Below, piece after piece: positions 1 to 11,631 of a DNA stretch of 64,000 nt; the stretch's first letter is position 1, and each line of letters opens with the position of its first letter. Both the position numbers and the translations under genes were made by a program. The stretch comes from Lentisphaeria bacterium (GTDB lineage: Bacteria > Verrucomicrobiota > Lentisphaeria > Victivallales > Victivallaceae): positions 1-64,000 of the forward strand of contig JAFSTC010000001.1 of the NCBI GenBank assembly GCA_017450705.1. The letters are read 5' to 3'. The notes under the pieces were generated by a model. It was not told the DNA's origin. It saw only the letters and a program-made list of their open reading frames with translations, and searched no databases.

Positions 1-827
1 CGGGGCGGCGTCAGCGGGCGCTTGATCTTGACGGTCTGCTCGTCCTCCTCCCCGCCTTCGGAGGCGGCGGGCGCCGGGGCGGACGTGACCGGCACTGCGG
101 CGGTCGGGGCAGGCTTCGGTTTTGCGACGGAGACCGTCTCATCCGAAACCTCCACGGCCGGAGCCGCAGGTTTGATCGGCACGGTCGGCGTCGAAGCCGG
201 TTTGGGTTTTGCGACGGAGACCGTCTCATCCGAAACTTCCACGGCCGGGGCCGCAGGTTTGATCGGCACGGTCGGCGTCGAAGCCGGTTTGGGTTTTGCG
301 ACGGAGACCGTCTCATCCGAAACTTCCACGGCCGGGGCCGGAGCCGGAGCGGGCGTGATCGCCACGGGCGGTTTCGGCGCAAGTTTGGGTTTGGCGACGG
401 CGACCGTTTCGTCCGAGACCTCCACAGCCGGAGCCGGGGCAGGGGCGGGGGCGGCCTGTTCGGCCTGGGGACGGAGCACCACCGTCTTGCGCGTGCGGGT
501 GTCTTCGCCGCTTCCGGCCGCGCCGGGCTGAGGATGGAGCACCACCGTCTTGCGCGTGTTCGTGTTCTCGGCGTCAAGAGGGATCTTCACCGGACTGACC
601 GAGGGCGGCGCCAGAGGCTTGATCTTGACGGTGCGCCGCGTCTGGGTGTCGTCGAGTATTTCCAGATTGCTGGTATCCGTGTCCCGGGCGCCCAGGGGAT
701 CGGCGATCTTTTCCTGCCTGAGCAGATTGGGACCGCCCTGGGCCGGATGCAGGCGCACTGTCTTGCGGGTTTTCGTATCTTCCGGGGAGAAGCCCCCCGC
801 GGGGGTGGTGCTGTCAGTGTCAGACAT
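1..827 (-). CDS. Pro/Ala-rich protein with repeated TRKTV motifs, C-terminus cut by window edge
   Basis: An open frame runs on the minus strand from an ATG at 825-827 to the left edge with no stop, so the C-terminus lies outside the window. The first ~110 residues carry short repeats of the form T-R-K-T-V-x-L-x-P (TRKTVRLHP, TRRTVKIKP, TRKTVVLHP, TRKTVVLRP), and a related DEQTVKIKRP occurs near the edge. Between them lies a Pro/Ala/Val-rich stretch of near-identical 29-residue units containing VEVSDETVSVAKPKP. No signal peptide or membrane segment is seen. It starts 38 nt after the TPR gene and is probably co-transcribed with it. The function is unknown. The reverse-strand frame over 22-531 is low-complexity shadow. 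Confidence 0.75.
   Translation of the reverse strand, partial: MSDTDSTTPAGGFSPEDTKTRKTVRLHPAQGGPNLLRQEKIADPLGARDTDTSNLEILDDTQTRRTVKIKPLAPPSVSPVKIPLDAENTNTRKTVVLHPQPGAAGSGEDTRTRKTVVLRPQAEQAAPAPAPAPAVEVSDETVAVAKPKLAPKPPVAITPAPAPAPAVEVSDETVSVAKPKPASTPTVPIKPAAPAVEVSDETVSVAKPKPASTPTVPIKPAAPAVEVSDETVSVAKPKPAPTAAVPVTSAPAPAASEGGEEDEQTVKIKRPLTPP
114..400. repeat. 87-bp in-frame tandem repeat
   Basis: About three near-identical 87-bp units (29 codons) plus a diverged partial copy. The string tttgggtttt recurs at 201 and 288, which sets the period. The repeat lies inside the truncated Pro/Ala-rich gene and keeps its frame, so copy-number change would lengthen or shorten the linker without a frameshift. 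Confidence 0.85.
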
Positions 828-865
828 TTGCCGTATATCCTTTCCAAACTTGAGGACGGTTTTTC

Positions 866-2236
866 TCAGACTTCGACGCCGAGGGCTTTGAGACGGTCGG
901 CGATGTCACGGTAATTCTCCACGCTGGCGCGGATGGTCTTGTAACAGTCGACGGCCTCCGCGGTCTTGCCGTTGCCTTCGTAGGCGATGGCCAGATAGTA
1001 GAGGGCCTCGCGGCGGTATTTATCCATGCGGTACATATCCTTGACCGCTTCCGCCAGAAGGGGTTCCGCCGTGGCCGTGTCCCCCGTCGCGATGGCGCAC
1101 CGGCCGAGGTAGACGAGACAGGCCCTGTGCTTCTGGGGATTGTCGCTGATCGACTCGAAGATCTGCCGGGCCTCCTCGAAGTTGTCCTGTTCGAAACGCA
1201 GTTCCGCCAGATCGAACTGCAGCTGGATGTCGTTGGGGAAGTTCTTCGCCCGGGTGACGACGCGTTCCTCGTGGCAGGCGTCGCGTTTCGCCTTCGCCGC
1301 GGCGATCTGCTGCTCGTCGGCGCCCTGGGATTCGAGCGTGGCGATTTCCTTGTCCATCTGGGCCAGCTGGGCCCGCTCGATCTGCTTGTCCAGCACGGGA
1401 TCGGCCACGCCGAGCTTCTGCTCGACGTTTTTGTACTCCCGGTAGGCCGCCTCGTAGTCCTCTTTGATCATGTAGGCGTCGGCCATCTTGCGCCGGAGAT
1501 CGACGGAGTCGCTGGTCTCCAGATCCTTCTGGAATTTGTCGATGAGCAGCTGGGCCTGATCGGCGTCGTGGATCGTTCCCTGCATGAGCTGGTTGATGAG
1601 GGCGTCTTTGAGGTCGGTCTTGTCCTGCGTCGAGCCCTTGTCCTCCCACTTGCCGGCCTCGATGCTCGACAGGGCCATGGCGGCCCGCAGTTCGTTCTGC
1701 ATCGCCAGATTCTCGGGATGCTTCTTGGCGAGGATCCGGAAGATTTTGAGTCCCTCGGCGGCCTGGTTGTTGTGCTGCATGGCGACGGCCAGACGGCGGA
1801 GATTGCCCTCGTTGTTGGGATGGAAGACCCGGATGACGTTGAGGGCCGTCACCGCGCCCCACGGCGCCGCGCTGGCCTCCGACGCGTCGGCCATGGCGGT
1901 CAGGATCAGCGGCAGGTCCACGCAGGAGGCCAGGGGCCCCTCGCACATGGCCATGGCTTTGACGGGGTCGATCAGGGAAACGATCTTGACGGCGATGAAG
2001 AAGACCGGCGACAGCAGCTGCCAGAAGATTTTGCCAAGCGCGCCGCCCTTGCGGCATTTCGCCATTTCGTAGTCCCGCAGCTTCTCGAACAGGATCGGCA
2101 CCGAAGGATTGTTCTTGACGATGGGAACGAGGATCCTGATCGCCTCGTTGTAGTTGCCGACCGCCGCCTGTTTGGCCGCGCGGTTGTAGCCCTCTCGGAC
2201 GTATATCTGCACCTGACTGAAAGTTTTTCGCTCCAT
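866..2236 (-). CDS. TPR-repeat protein
   Basis: 456 aa. Alpha-helical repeats of TPR type run through the protein: an N-terminal pair near residues 15-55 (YNRAAKQAAVGNYNEAIRIL), a middle block near 130-190 (AVAMQHNNQAAEGLKIF) and a C-terminal block near 330-440 (LYYLAIAYEGNGKTAEAVDCY). Residues ~65-90 form a hydrophobic patch that may be buried helix or a membrane-associated segment; there is no clear signal peptide. A charged, probably coiled-coil region lies around 260-320. TPR proteins are protein-binding scaffolds; the partner is unknown. It is the first gene after a strong promoter at 2289-2317 and precedes the TRKTV-repeat gene, which may encode its partner. Confidence 0.8.
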   Translation of the reverse strand: MERKTFSQVQIYVREGYNRAAKQAAVGNYNEAIRILVPIVKNNPSVPILFEKLRDYEMAKCRKGGALGKIFWQLLSPVFFIAVKIVSLIDPVKAMAMCEGPLASCVDLPLILTAMADASEASAAPWGAVTALNVIRVFHPNNEGNLRRLAVAMQHNNQAAEGLKIFRILAKKHPENLAMQNELRAAMALSSIEAGKWEDKGSTQDKTDLKDALINQLMQGTIHDADQAQLLIDKFQKDLETSDSVDLRRKMADAYMIKEDYEAAYREYKNVEQKLGVADPVLDKQIERAQLAQMDKEIATLESQGADEQQIAAAKAKRDACHEERVVTRAKNFPNDIQLQFDLAELRFEQDNFEEARQIFESISDNPQKHRACLVYLGRCAIATGDTATAEPLLAEAVKDMYRMDKYRREALYYLAIAYEGNGKTAEAVDCYKTIRASVENYRDIADRLKALGVEV

Positions 2237-2288
2237 GATCCCGAACCCGGCGTAAATAAAATTTTAAACCACAATCATACGTCTATGT

Positions 2289-2317
2289 AACATACCGTCG
2301 ATTAGACGAAAAGTCAA
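2289..2317 (-). promoter_or_regulatory. Sigma70-type promoter for the TPR gene
   Basis: On the minus strand: TTGACT at 2317-2312, 17-nt spacer, TATGTT at 2294-2289, about 50 nt upstream of the TPR start codon. Confidence 0.75.
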
Positions 2318-2375
2318 GCGGCAACTCCGGCGATCGGAAGAATAAAATGCAATAAAGGCGCGCGCGGGCGGTTTT

Positions 2376-3176
2376 TCAGCCGCAGGAGGGGAGTCCGAAG
2401 AGTTTTTCCGCGTTCAGGTGGCAGATCTTTTCCATGTCCTCCGGGCCGAGGCCGAGAGACGCCAGATCCAGCTGGGCCTGTTTCGGCCGCACCGCGGGGT
2501 AGTCGCTGGCAAAGAGGACCCGGTCCGTCCCGTGGGCCAGGACGAGATGCCGCGCCCGCTCCGGACCGACGAAACGGATGGCGCTGGAGACGTCGATCCA
2601 GACGTCTTTGCCGATGATGTACTTTTCCGCCGCGTCCCAGCAGCCGTAGCCCCCCAGGTGGGCCGCGATGATCCGCAGACCGGGAAAGGCCTCGATCACC
2701 CGGGCCAGACGGCGCGGCGACGAGTAGTCCACATCGGGGTCGCCCGTGTGGAAGAGCAGGATATGCCCCAGCTCCCGCGTCCGGGCGTAGACCGGCATCA
2801 TCTCCGGCGCGTCGATGTTCAGCATCTGGAAATCGGGGTGGATCTTCAGTCCCCGCAGCCCCAGCGCCGAGATCCGGTCCAGCTCCGCCATGTGCTCCGG
2901 ATATCCCGGATGGATGGTCCCCAGGCCGATGAAAAGCTCCGGATCCTCCCGCACGAGGGAGCTGATGTAATCGTTGATGTGGGGCACCTGGGCCGGTTTG
3001 GTCGCCGAGGAGAAGATGACGCTCCGGGAGATGCCCGCCTCGCGGCAGCCGGCTTTGATGTCGCCGATCAGTCCCGTGCCCTGCCAGGTGAAGTGGTAGT
3101 AGTCCTGGAGATAGGCCACCGCCTTCTGCGCGATGTTTTCGGGGAAGACGTGACAGTGGACGTCGATGTATTTCAT
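2376..3176 (-). CDS. Amidohydrolase family protein (TIM-barrel metal hydrolase)
   Basis: 266 aa. It opens with MKYIDVHCH, the metal-binding D-x-H-x-H strand of amidohydrolase-2 enzymes. It also has GLKIHPDFQ (~residue 120), LLFHTGD (~150), IIAAHLGG (~180) and ASDYPAVRPKQ (~230), the other usual metal or catalytic positions. The family includes decarboxylases and lactonases acting on small aromatic or sugar-acid substrates; the substrate here is not known. The ATG is chosen because it overlaps the stop of the upstream serine hydrolase as ATGA (3173-3176), indicating translational coupling. The frame stays open further upstream, but that part has no coding character. No signal peptide. Confidence 0.85.
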   Translation of the reverse strand: MKYIDVHCHVFPENIAQKAVAYLQDYYHFTWQGTGLIGDIKAGCREAGISRSVIFSSATKPAQVPHINDYISSLVREDPELFIGLGTIHPGYPEHMAELDRISALGLRGLKIHPDFQMLNIDAPEMMPVYARTRELGHILLFHTGDPDVDYSSPRRLARVIEAFPGLRIIAAHLGGYGCWDAAEKYIIGKDVWIDVSSAIRFVGPERARHLVLAHGTDRVLFASDYPAVRPKQAQLDLASLGLGPEDMEKICHLNAEKLFGLPSCG

Positions 3177-4606
3177 TTTTCCGGCCCCGGCATGTTTTTT
3201 TCGATCTCTCCGCAAAGTTCCGGCCACGGCGCCGTGCGGAAGTAAAGGTTGCGTTCCCGCGAGAAGACGACCGTGTTCCCGGTCACGGTGAAACGGTATT
3301 CCGAAACGAAGGGCGTCGAGGTGAAATAGACCCTGAGTCTGACGCCGTCCCCCGCCGTCTCCGCCGTGGCGGAGAAGGAACGCTCCTCGCCGTCTTCGAG
3401 AGCCGTCGTTCCTTCCTCCGGCGTTTCCCAGCCCGCCCGGAGCGTTTCCAGCCTGCCGTCGTCCAGCGTGAAGCCGACCTGACAGCGGGCGGGCGTCCGT
3501 TCGATCCGCACGCGGCGGATCCCCGCGGGATTGGGGGCGAATGCGGCCGAGACGACCGAGTCCCGGCACGGCGGGACGCCATGGAGCCGGGGAAGGGCCA
3601 GGGAGGCGAGTTTTTCCCGCAGGCGTCCGCAGGAGTCCGGATCCTCCGGCAGAGGATGGTCTTCGAGACGGGGCAGCAGATGATCCCAGACGATGTCGAG
3701 GATCGTCTGCATGTTCTTGCCGCCGGCGGTCACGGCCAGCGTCATGCGTTGCTCGGGGACGACCAACGCGTACTGCCCGAAAGCGCCGTCGCCCCGGAAG
3801 GCGTTGTGACGGCATCTCCAGAACTGGAAGCCGTAGCCCTGTTTCCAGTCGGGGGCTTCGTTCATGGCGTTGTCGACCTGAAAGGCGGTCGCGGCGGCGA
3901 GGTATTCTTCGGGGATCAGCTGTTTCCCGCCCGATCGTCCCCCGTGCAGGAGCATCTGGGCAAAGGAGGCGATCTCATCGGTCGTCAGCCGGTAGCCCCA
4001 GCCGCCGAGCTCGGTCCCGTCCGGACTCTTGTCCCAGAGCCTGTCGGGGATCCCCAGCGGTTCGAGAAGCCTTTTTTTCAGGTAGACCGAGGGGTTCTCT
4101 CCGGTCAGGCGGCGGATCGCCGCCGACAGCATGAAGGTCGCCCCGGAATTGTAGACGAAACGGCTTCCCGGTTCGAAGACCAGCGGAGACGTGAAGAAAT
4201 CCCGCTTGAGATCCCCGTCGGGAGCGGCCTTGAAAAACGCCGTCGAGCAGACTTCGTGCCCCGTGGTCATGGTGAGGAGATGCCGGATCGTCATCCTTTC
4301 GAACCGCCCGTCGGTGACGACCGGCCGGTATTCGGGAAAGATGTCGAGGAGCCGGGTGTCGGTCGTCAGGCGCTTTTCCCCGACGGCGATGCCCACGGCG
4401 CAGCTGATGAAGCTCTTGCTCAGCGAGAAGAGCAGATGGGGCGTTTCGGACGTGTAAGGGCTCCACCAGCCCGAAGCGATCCGGATCTCGTTCCGGGTCA
4501 GGATGAAACTGTGGACAAATTCGAATTTCTCCAGAGCGGCGACGAAATCGAGCACCGCCCGGGAACTTACGCCGGCTGATTCCGGACTTCCCTCCGTCCG
4601 CGGCAT
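3173..4606 (-). CDS. Beta-lactamase-fold serine hydrolase (class C / penicillin-binding-protein-like)
   Basis: 477 aa. The nucleophile motif S-x-x-K is visible as SLSK at residues 61-64, followed by MTIRHLLTMTTGH, typical of serine beta-lactamase-like esterases and peptidases, then FVYNSG (Y-x-N-like element) and GYGFQFW (~265). A C-terminal ~130 residues form a beta-rich accessory region. No signal peptide, so it probably acts in the cytoplasm on esters or small amides; true beta-lactam resistance is not indicated. Its stop overlaps the start of the amidohydrolase, and the small secreted protein gene ends 16 nt upstream, so the three genes look like one operon. Confidence 0.85.
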   Translation of the reverse strand: MPRTEGSPESAGVSSRAVLDFVAALEKFEFVHSFILTRNEIRIASGWWSPYTSETPHLLFSLSKSFISCAVGIAVGEKRLTTDTRLLDIFPEYRPVVTDGRFERMTIRHLLTMTTGHEVCSTAFFKAAPDGDLKRDFFTSPLVFEPGSRFVYNSGATFMLSAAIRRLTGENPSVYLKKRLLEPLGIPDRLWDKSPDGTELGGWGYRLTTDEIASFAQMLLHGGRSGGKQLIPEEYLAAATAFQVDNAMNEAPDWKQGYGFQFWRCRHNAFRGDGAFGQYALVVPEQRMTLAVTAGGKNMQTILDIVWDHLLPRLEDHPLPEDPDSCGRLREKLASLALPRLHGVPPCRDSVVSAAFAPNPAGIRRVRIERTPARCQVGFTLDDGRLETLRAGWETPEEGTTALEDGEERSFSATAETAGDGVRLRVYFTSTPFVSEYRFTVTGNTVVFSRERNLYFRTAPWPELCGEIEKNMPGPEK

Positions 4607-4622
4607 ATCCCTCTCCCCGGAC

Positions 4623-5153
4623 CTACTTGTTCTTGGACGATTTGTTTTTCTTCGCGGCTTTTTTGTTCTGAGAAGCGTTCTTCGCGGCCGTCTGCTCCTT
4701 GCGGGTGGTCCCGCGGAAGGTCCCTTCGAGGGTGATCAGCTTCTTTTCTCCGATCTTGCCCGCGGAGAAATTCTTCGTGTTGAAGATCTCCCCTGTCTTG
4801 ACGTTGGTCAGAAGCTCCTTGCCGTCGACCTTGAGACTCGTCCAGCGGAGCATGGCGGAGTTTTTCAGCCCCACCAGAACGGAGAGGTCGCCGTTGGCCG
4901 CCTCGAACTTGACGGTGATCGTCCTGAGCGCGCTCTGGGATTTTGCCGAAATGGCGAAATACAGACACTGATAGAGTCTCGCGCCGGTTTTTCTGTCCGT
5001 CGCGGTCTTTTCGAAGATGTTGAGTCCGCCCTTTTCGACCGCCTTGATGGTCGCGTTTTTGCCTGTGTTGAAGATGACGATCTGGGAATTCTCCGCCGCC
5101 GTCAGGCCCAGGAACAGACAGAATATTGCCGCGCAAACGGACACGATCTTCAT
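4623..5153 (-). CDS. Small secreted protein with lysine-rich tail
   Basis: 176 aa. A signal peptide is clear (MKIVSVCAAIFCLFLGLTAAE, cleavage near residue 20). The mature part is beta-rich and ends in a strongly basic tail of Lys, Ala and Asn (roughly residues 150-176). No recognised domain. It lies 52 nt downstream of nadA and 16 nt upstream of the serine hydrolase. The start has AAGGAGTTGTCAAA immediately before the ATG, a good ribosome binding site. Exported by Sec if the signal is real; function unknown. Confidence 0.75.
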   Translation of the reverse strand: MKIVSVCAAIFCLFLGLTAAENSQIVIFNTGKNATIKAVEKGGLNIFEKTATDRKTGARLYQCLYFAISAKSQSALRTITVKFEAANGDLSVLVGLKNSAMLRWTSLKVDGKELLTNVKTGEIFNTKNFSAGKIGEKKLITLEGTFRGTTRKEQTAAKNASQNKKAAKKNKSSKNK

Positions 5154-5205
5154 TTTGACAACTCCTTCTTCACGGTTGCTGTTGATGCGTATATCGGATC
5201 TTTTC

Positions 5206-6108
5206 TCAGAGCGCCAGCATGCGGTCGACGGGCAGCCGGGCCCTCTTCATGATGTCCGCGGGAAGCGTGACCTCGCCGCAGCCGCACTCGAGACAGCGGA
5301 GAACGTCCTCGGGACGGATCTTTTTCATGTCGCCGCAGGCGGGAAGGGGCTGCAGCGGATAAAAGACTTTGTCGGGATTTTCCTTTTTCAGACGGTGGAT
5401 GATGCCGTACTCCGTCCCGACGATGAACTCCTTTGCCTCCGACTCCCGGACGGCCCGGAGCATGCCGCCCGTGGAGAGCGCCATGTCCGCCGCGGCCACC
5501 GTTTCCGGAAGACATTCGGGATGGACGAAAAGAACCGCTTCCGGGTGAGCTTTGCGCGCCGCCGAGATCATGTCGGGACCGATCCCGTTGTGGACCGGGC
5601 AGAATCCGGGCCACAGCTCCATTTTCCGGCCGGTGCTGTTCATCACGTTTTGCCCGAGATTGCGGTCGGGCAGGAACAATATCTCCGTCCCCGCCGGGAT
5701 GGAACGGATCACTTTTTCGGCATTGGCCGAGGTGCAGCAGAGATCCACTTCGGCCTTGGCCGCCGCGGTGGTGTTCACGTAGGCCACGATGACCGTTCCG
5801 GGATGGGCCTTCCTGTAGGCGGCGATGTCCTCGGCCTTCGCCATGTCGGCCATGGCGCACCCGGCCCCGGGAACGGGGTGGAGCACCTTCGAATCAGGCG
5901 AAAGCAGTTTCGCCGTCTCCGCCATGAAGGAGACGCCGCAGAAGACGATCGTCTTCGCCTTCGCGTCCCGGGCTTTGATGCTCAGCTCGAGGGAGTCGCC
6001 GACGAAGTCCGCCAGATCCTGCACCTCGGGGGAAACGTAGTTGTGGGCCAGAATGACCGCGCCCTGTTTTTCCTTGAGCGCACGGATCTTTTCGGCGATG
6101 GTGTCCAT
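5206..6108 (-). CDS. nadA: Quinolinate synthase
   Basis: 300 aa, a normal length for the short NadA type. NadA condenses iminoaspartate with dihydroxyacetone phosphate to quinolinate in NAD biosynthesis and carries a [4Fe-4S] cluster. Visible family motifs are AVILAHNYVSPEVQDLADFVGDSL near the N-terminus, GVSFMAETAKLLSP, PGAGCAMADM with a cluster Cys near 84, GFCPVHN near 170, and CLECGCGEV near 270. The ATG at 6106-6108 gives this length; the open frame upstream overlaps secA and is not used. No nadB or nadC is seen in the window. The gene follows secA by 20 nt. Confidence 0.95.
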   Translation of the reverse strand: MDTIAEKIRALKEKQGAVILAHNYVSPEVQDLADFVGDSLELSIKARDAKAKTIVFCGVSFMAETAKLLSPDSKVLHPVPGAGCAMADMAKAEDIAAYRKAHPGTVIVAYVNTTAAAKAEVDLCCTSANAEKVIRSIPAGTEILFLPDRNLGQNVMNSTGRKMELWPGFCPVHNGIGPDMISAARKAHPEAVLFVHPECLPETVAAADMALSTGGMLRAVRESEAKEFIVGTEYGIIHRLKKENPDKVFYPLQPLPACGDMKKIRPEDVLRCLECGCGEVTLPADIMKRARLPVDRMLAL

Positions 6109-6128
6109 ATCGACGGTTCCGGTTTTTG

Positions 6129-9113
<2,985 letters not shown>

Positions 9114-9131
9114 CGTGAGGATCCTTACGTG

Positions 9132-9701
9132 TTACTTCGAGCCGGGCCGGTCGACGGGGAGGCCCTGCCTGCACAGGGGGCACTCGGCGGGGTCGAAGGT
9201 CGGCAGCGAGAGCTTGAGCGCGCTCTTGAAGACGGGCACGTCGAAAGAGGCCGTGCCGCCGGAGCGGTCCACCAGCACGGCGACGCCGACGACCTCCGCG
9301 CCGAAACCGCGGACAAGATCGATGGTCTGCTGGACGCGGCCGCCCTTGGTCACCACATCTTCGGCGACCAGGACCCTTTCGCCTTTTTTCAGGGTGAAGC
9401 CCCGCTTGAGGACGAGCTCGCCGTCCTCCTTGTCCGCGAAGACGGCGCGGCACCCGAGGGCTCTTGCGATCTCCTGGCCCACGATCAGTCCGCCCACGGC
9501 GGGGGAGATGACGGTTTCGACGCCGGAATTGCGGAAACTCTCGGCCACGAAGCGGCAGACGGTCTCGGCCTTGTCCGGATACTGGAGCAGCAGGGCCGCC
9601 TGGAAGAACCGGTTGCTGTGCAGTCCGCTGCGCAGCTGGAAGTGTCCGCTGAGCAGGGCGCCCGACTTTTCGAGGATATCGACGATTTCTTTTTCGGTCA
9701 T
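9132..9701 (-). CDS. pyrE: Orotate phosphoribosyltransferase
   Basis: 189 aa. Converts orotate and PRPP to orotidine monophosphate in pyrimidine synthesis. The PRPP-binding signature is VLVAEDVVTKGG near residues 116-127; GHFQLRSGLHSNRFFQ near the N-terminus and VISPAVGGLIVG near 65 are also family-typical. The C-terminal tail has a C-x-x-C pair (AECPLCRQG), as in longer archaeal/bacterial OPRTs. A 5-bp GC hairpin (9743-9757) lies in its leader; no convincing promoter was found between 9702 and 9823. Confidence 0.95.
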   Translation of the reverse strand: MTEKEIVDILEKSGALLSGHFQLRSGLHSNRFFQAALLLQYPDKAETVCRFVAESFRNSGVETVISPAVGGLIVGQEIARALGCRAVFADKEDGELVLKRGFTLKKGERVLVAEDVVTKGGRVQQTIDLVRGFGAEVVGVAVLVDRSGGTASFDVPVFKSALKLSLPTFDPAECPLCRQGLPVDRPGSK

Positions 9702-9823
9702 GATGTAAAATCCCTCAAACTGGAAAGGTTATATGCCTTCTCCCGCTTTCGGCGGGAAAAAAAGATCGACGCGTCAGGGAACAACGGCCCCCGCCGCGGC
9801 GGAGGCACCGGCGCAAAACTGCC

Positions 9824-10219
9824 TTACCGGAAAGTATCCGGCGAGGAGGGTTCGACCCACAGGTGGAAATCGACCTTGCGGTCCCCGAGATCCAGCGTGA
9901 TCAGCGTGTTGAGCCGTGTCAGCAGCAGCGCGTAGGGGATCCGGACCTCGCCGCCCGCGACGTTGACGGAGACCATGGCGTCGCCGAGGATGTCCTCGGA
10001 ACGGCGGATGGCGTGGATCAGATCGAGCATGCGGGCGAGCTTGTCCCTCAGCGCGGCGTCCAGCTGATAGGCCTTGTGGCACTTGGGGCAGACCGCCTGA
10101 AAATCCTTGGAGACGATCTCGGAGAGATTGAATTTCACCACTTCGGCGCAGCCGTCCTCCAGACAGTGGAAATCGATCTGGACTTTTGCGGCCAGTTCGT
10201 TGATCGGTCGGGCGTTCAC
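9824..10219 (-). CDS. Small four-cysteine (zinc-ribbon-like) protein
   Basis: 131 aa starting at a GTG with AGGAGG a few bases upstream. The ribosome binding site sits in the last codons of the EIIA gene and the intergenic distance is 2 nt, so the two are co-expressed. Cysteines 19, 24, 44 and 47 (CLEDGC...CPKC) could hold one zinc. The second half is beta-rich (EVRIPYALLLTRLNTLITLDLGDRKVDFHLWV). No known family is recognised. Confidence 0.75.
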   Translation of the reverse strand: MNARPINELAAKVQIDFHCLEDGCAEVVKFNLSEIVSKDFQAVCPKCHKAYQLDAALRDKLARMLDLIHAIRRSEDILGDAMVSVNVAGGEVRIPYALLLTRLNTLITLDLGDRKVDFHLWVEPSSPDTFR

Positions 10220-10221
10220 GG

Positions 10222-10683
10222 TCAGGCCTCCTGATTCTGGATGATCTCGAACATCTTGACGGCATTGCCGGCGGCGGCGATCAGATCCTCCAGCAGCTTG
10301 GGATCCCGGAACCGCCGTGAGATGCCGCTCAGCAGCTGCAGATAGGCTTCCTGATCTTCATCGGGAGCGACGGTGAGGACGATGACGCGGACGGGGAGGT
10401 CGTCCTGCCCCTGATAATCCGTGATGGGGTTCCGGCACACGCCGACCAGCACGTAGGGATGAAGGATGTCGTTGATGCGGATGTGGGGCAGGGCCAGCAT
10501 GCCGCCCACGCCGGTGGTCATCATCTGCTCACGTTTCCAGATCAGCCGGAAAATGGTGTCTCTGTTGAGCTTGGTGAGATCCGCCGCGCGGGTGATCAGG
10601 TAATCCATGACCTCCAGCTTGTTTTTCCCTTCCAGAGTCATGACTGACTCCTTGGTCACGAATTGAATGAAATCCTGTTTCAT
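10222..10683 (-). CDS. PTS EIIA type-2 (PtsN-like) domain protein
   Basis: 153 aa, the size of a lone fructose/mannitol-class EIIA domain. The phosphorylatable histidine is in GMLALPHIRI, preceded by the usual KREQMMTTGVGG helix. The C-terminal half (LQLLSGISRRFRDPKLLEDLIAA) matches the EIIA fold. Lone EIIA proteins of this type usually regulate rather than transport; no EIIB or EIIC is nearby. It is the first gene of the minus-strand run leading to pyrE, secA and nadA, with a promoter at 10796-10824. Confidence 0.85.
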   Translation of the reverse strand: MKQDFIQFVTKESVMTLEGKNKLEVMDYLITRAADLTKLNRDTIFRLIWKREQMMTTGVGGMLALPHIRINDILHPYVLVGVCRNPITDYQGQDDLPVRVIVLTVAPDEDQEAYLQLLSGISRRFRDPKLLEDLIAAAGNAVKMFEIIQNQEA

Positions 10684-10795
10684 CTTCCTCTCTCCGTCAA
10701 ATATTGCGATTTGGGTTCCGATTCAAAACTTTTTTCTGCGGATACGGGTGCATTTCAGACGTTTTCCTCGAGGCAATGCACACGCCCGCGCAGAT

Positions 10796-10824
10796 AACAT
10801 ACTCCCCGAAAGGGAATTTTTCAA
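10796..10824 (-). promoter_or_regulatory. Sigma70-type promoter for the EIIA-like operon
   Basis: Minus strand: TTGAAA at 10824-10819, 17-nt spacer, TATGTT at 10801-10796, leaving a leader of about 105 nt before the EIIA start. A second match (TTGAAT, 17 nt, TATTTG at 10726-10698) would leave almost no leader and is less likely. Confidence 0.65.
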
Positions 10825-10864
10825 TAGTCCCGTTTGAAAAAATACGGCAAGAGGGCGGATCGTC

Positions 10865-11518
10865 TCACTTGCGGGCGCGGCTTTTTGCGGCCAGACCGGC
10901 GATCTCTTCGGCGGTCAGGACTTTCGGCTCGACGGTGATGTCGGTCATTTCGCCCGAGAACATCCAGGGGCCGGCCCAGCCTTTGCCCAGTTCCACGGGG
11001 CCGCGGCCGACGTCGGGAGAGAGGTTTTCGACGGTCTTCTCGAACTTCAGCTGACCGTTCACGTAGAAGCGGAAATTCCAGACGTTTTCCTTGCCCGCAG
11101 CGGGTTCGATCACGAAGGCGAGATGCGTCCACGCACCGGCTTTCGGCAGGGCGTAGCATCTGACGATCTCGTATTTCCCGGTCGCGGCGTTGCGGATGCG
11201 GCTGGAAATGGCGCCGCCCCAGCGGCAGAGGGTGAAGGGCACTCCCTGTTTGGAGAAATAGGCGTCCATGATCTCGTTGCGCGCTCCCTTGCGGGCTTCG
11301 AACTGCGGCTTGACCGAACAGGCGAAGGTGGCTCCCGGGGCGACGACGGCCACGGACTCCGTTCCGGGGATGACGGCATAGGCCTTCCTGCCGTCCAGCT
11401 TCAGGACGCCGTTCTCCGCGACGGCGCCGCCGCAGAGCGTGAGTTTTTCGACGGGGTACTCCGCCGCCGACATGCCGCCGAGCAGGGCGGCCGCCAGAAT
11501 GATCAGGGCCTTTCTCAT
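10865..11518 (-). CDS. Secreted LamG/concanavalin-like domain protein
   Basis: 217 aa. The start MRKALIILAAALLGGMSAAEY gives a good signal peptide and has AAAGGAAG upstream; an upstream in-frame ATG near 11641 would bury the signal and sits on the promoter. The mature part reads as a LamG-like jelly-roll: KLDGRKAYAVIPG, WTHLAFVIEPAAG, FRFYVNGQLKFE and FSGEMTDITVEPKVLTAEEIAGL, the closing strand-plus-helix typical of laminin-G-like domains. Such modules bind carbohydrate. It is divergent from the first DUF4838 gene and shares its control region. Confidence 0.8.
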   Translation of the reverse strand: MRKALIILAAALLGGMSAAEYPVEKLTLCGGAVAENGVLKLDGRKAYAVIPGTESVAVVAPGATFACSVKPQFEARKGARNEIMDAYFSKQGVPFTLCRWGGAISSRIRNAATGKYEIVRCYALPKAGAWTHLAFVIEPAAGKENVWNFRFYVNGQLKFEKTVENLSPDVGRGPVELGKGWAGPWMFSGEMTDITVEPKVLTAEEIAGLAAKSRARK

Positions 11519-11631
11519 TTGTGACACTTCCTTTCTCCGAACGATTTCGATCCCGATGCGGAAGACGGGAGGACTTCGAAGGATCGCTTTTTCCTGTCCC
11601 GAGCCGGACCTCTTCCGTTGGACCGCGACTA

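Noticed and set aside
114-400. Possible CRISPR or minisatellite
   Set aside because: Units are contiguous and in coding frame without spacers; it is a protein repeat.
22-531. Plus-strand 169-aa Ala/Gly/Thr-rich frame
   Set aside because: It is the mirror of the minus-strand repeat protein, which continues to both sides with consistent repeats.
3173-4606. Antibiotic-resistance beta-lactamase
   Set aside because: SxxK fold is shared with esterases and peptidases; no signal peptide or class-specific motif supports resistance.
10698-10726. Second promoter for the EIIA-like gene
   Set aside because: Would start transcription a few bases before the ATG, leaving no room for the ribosome binding site.
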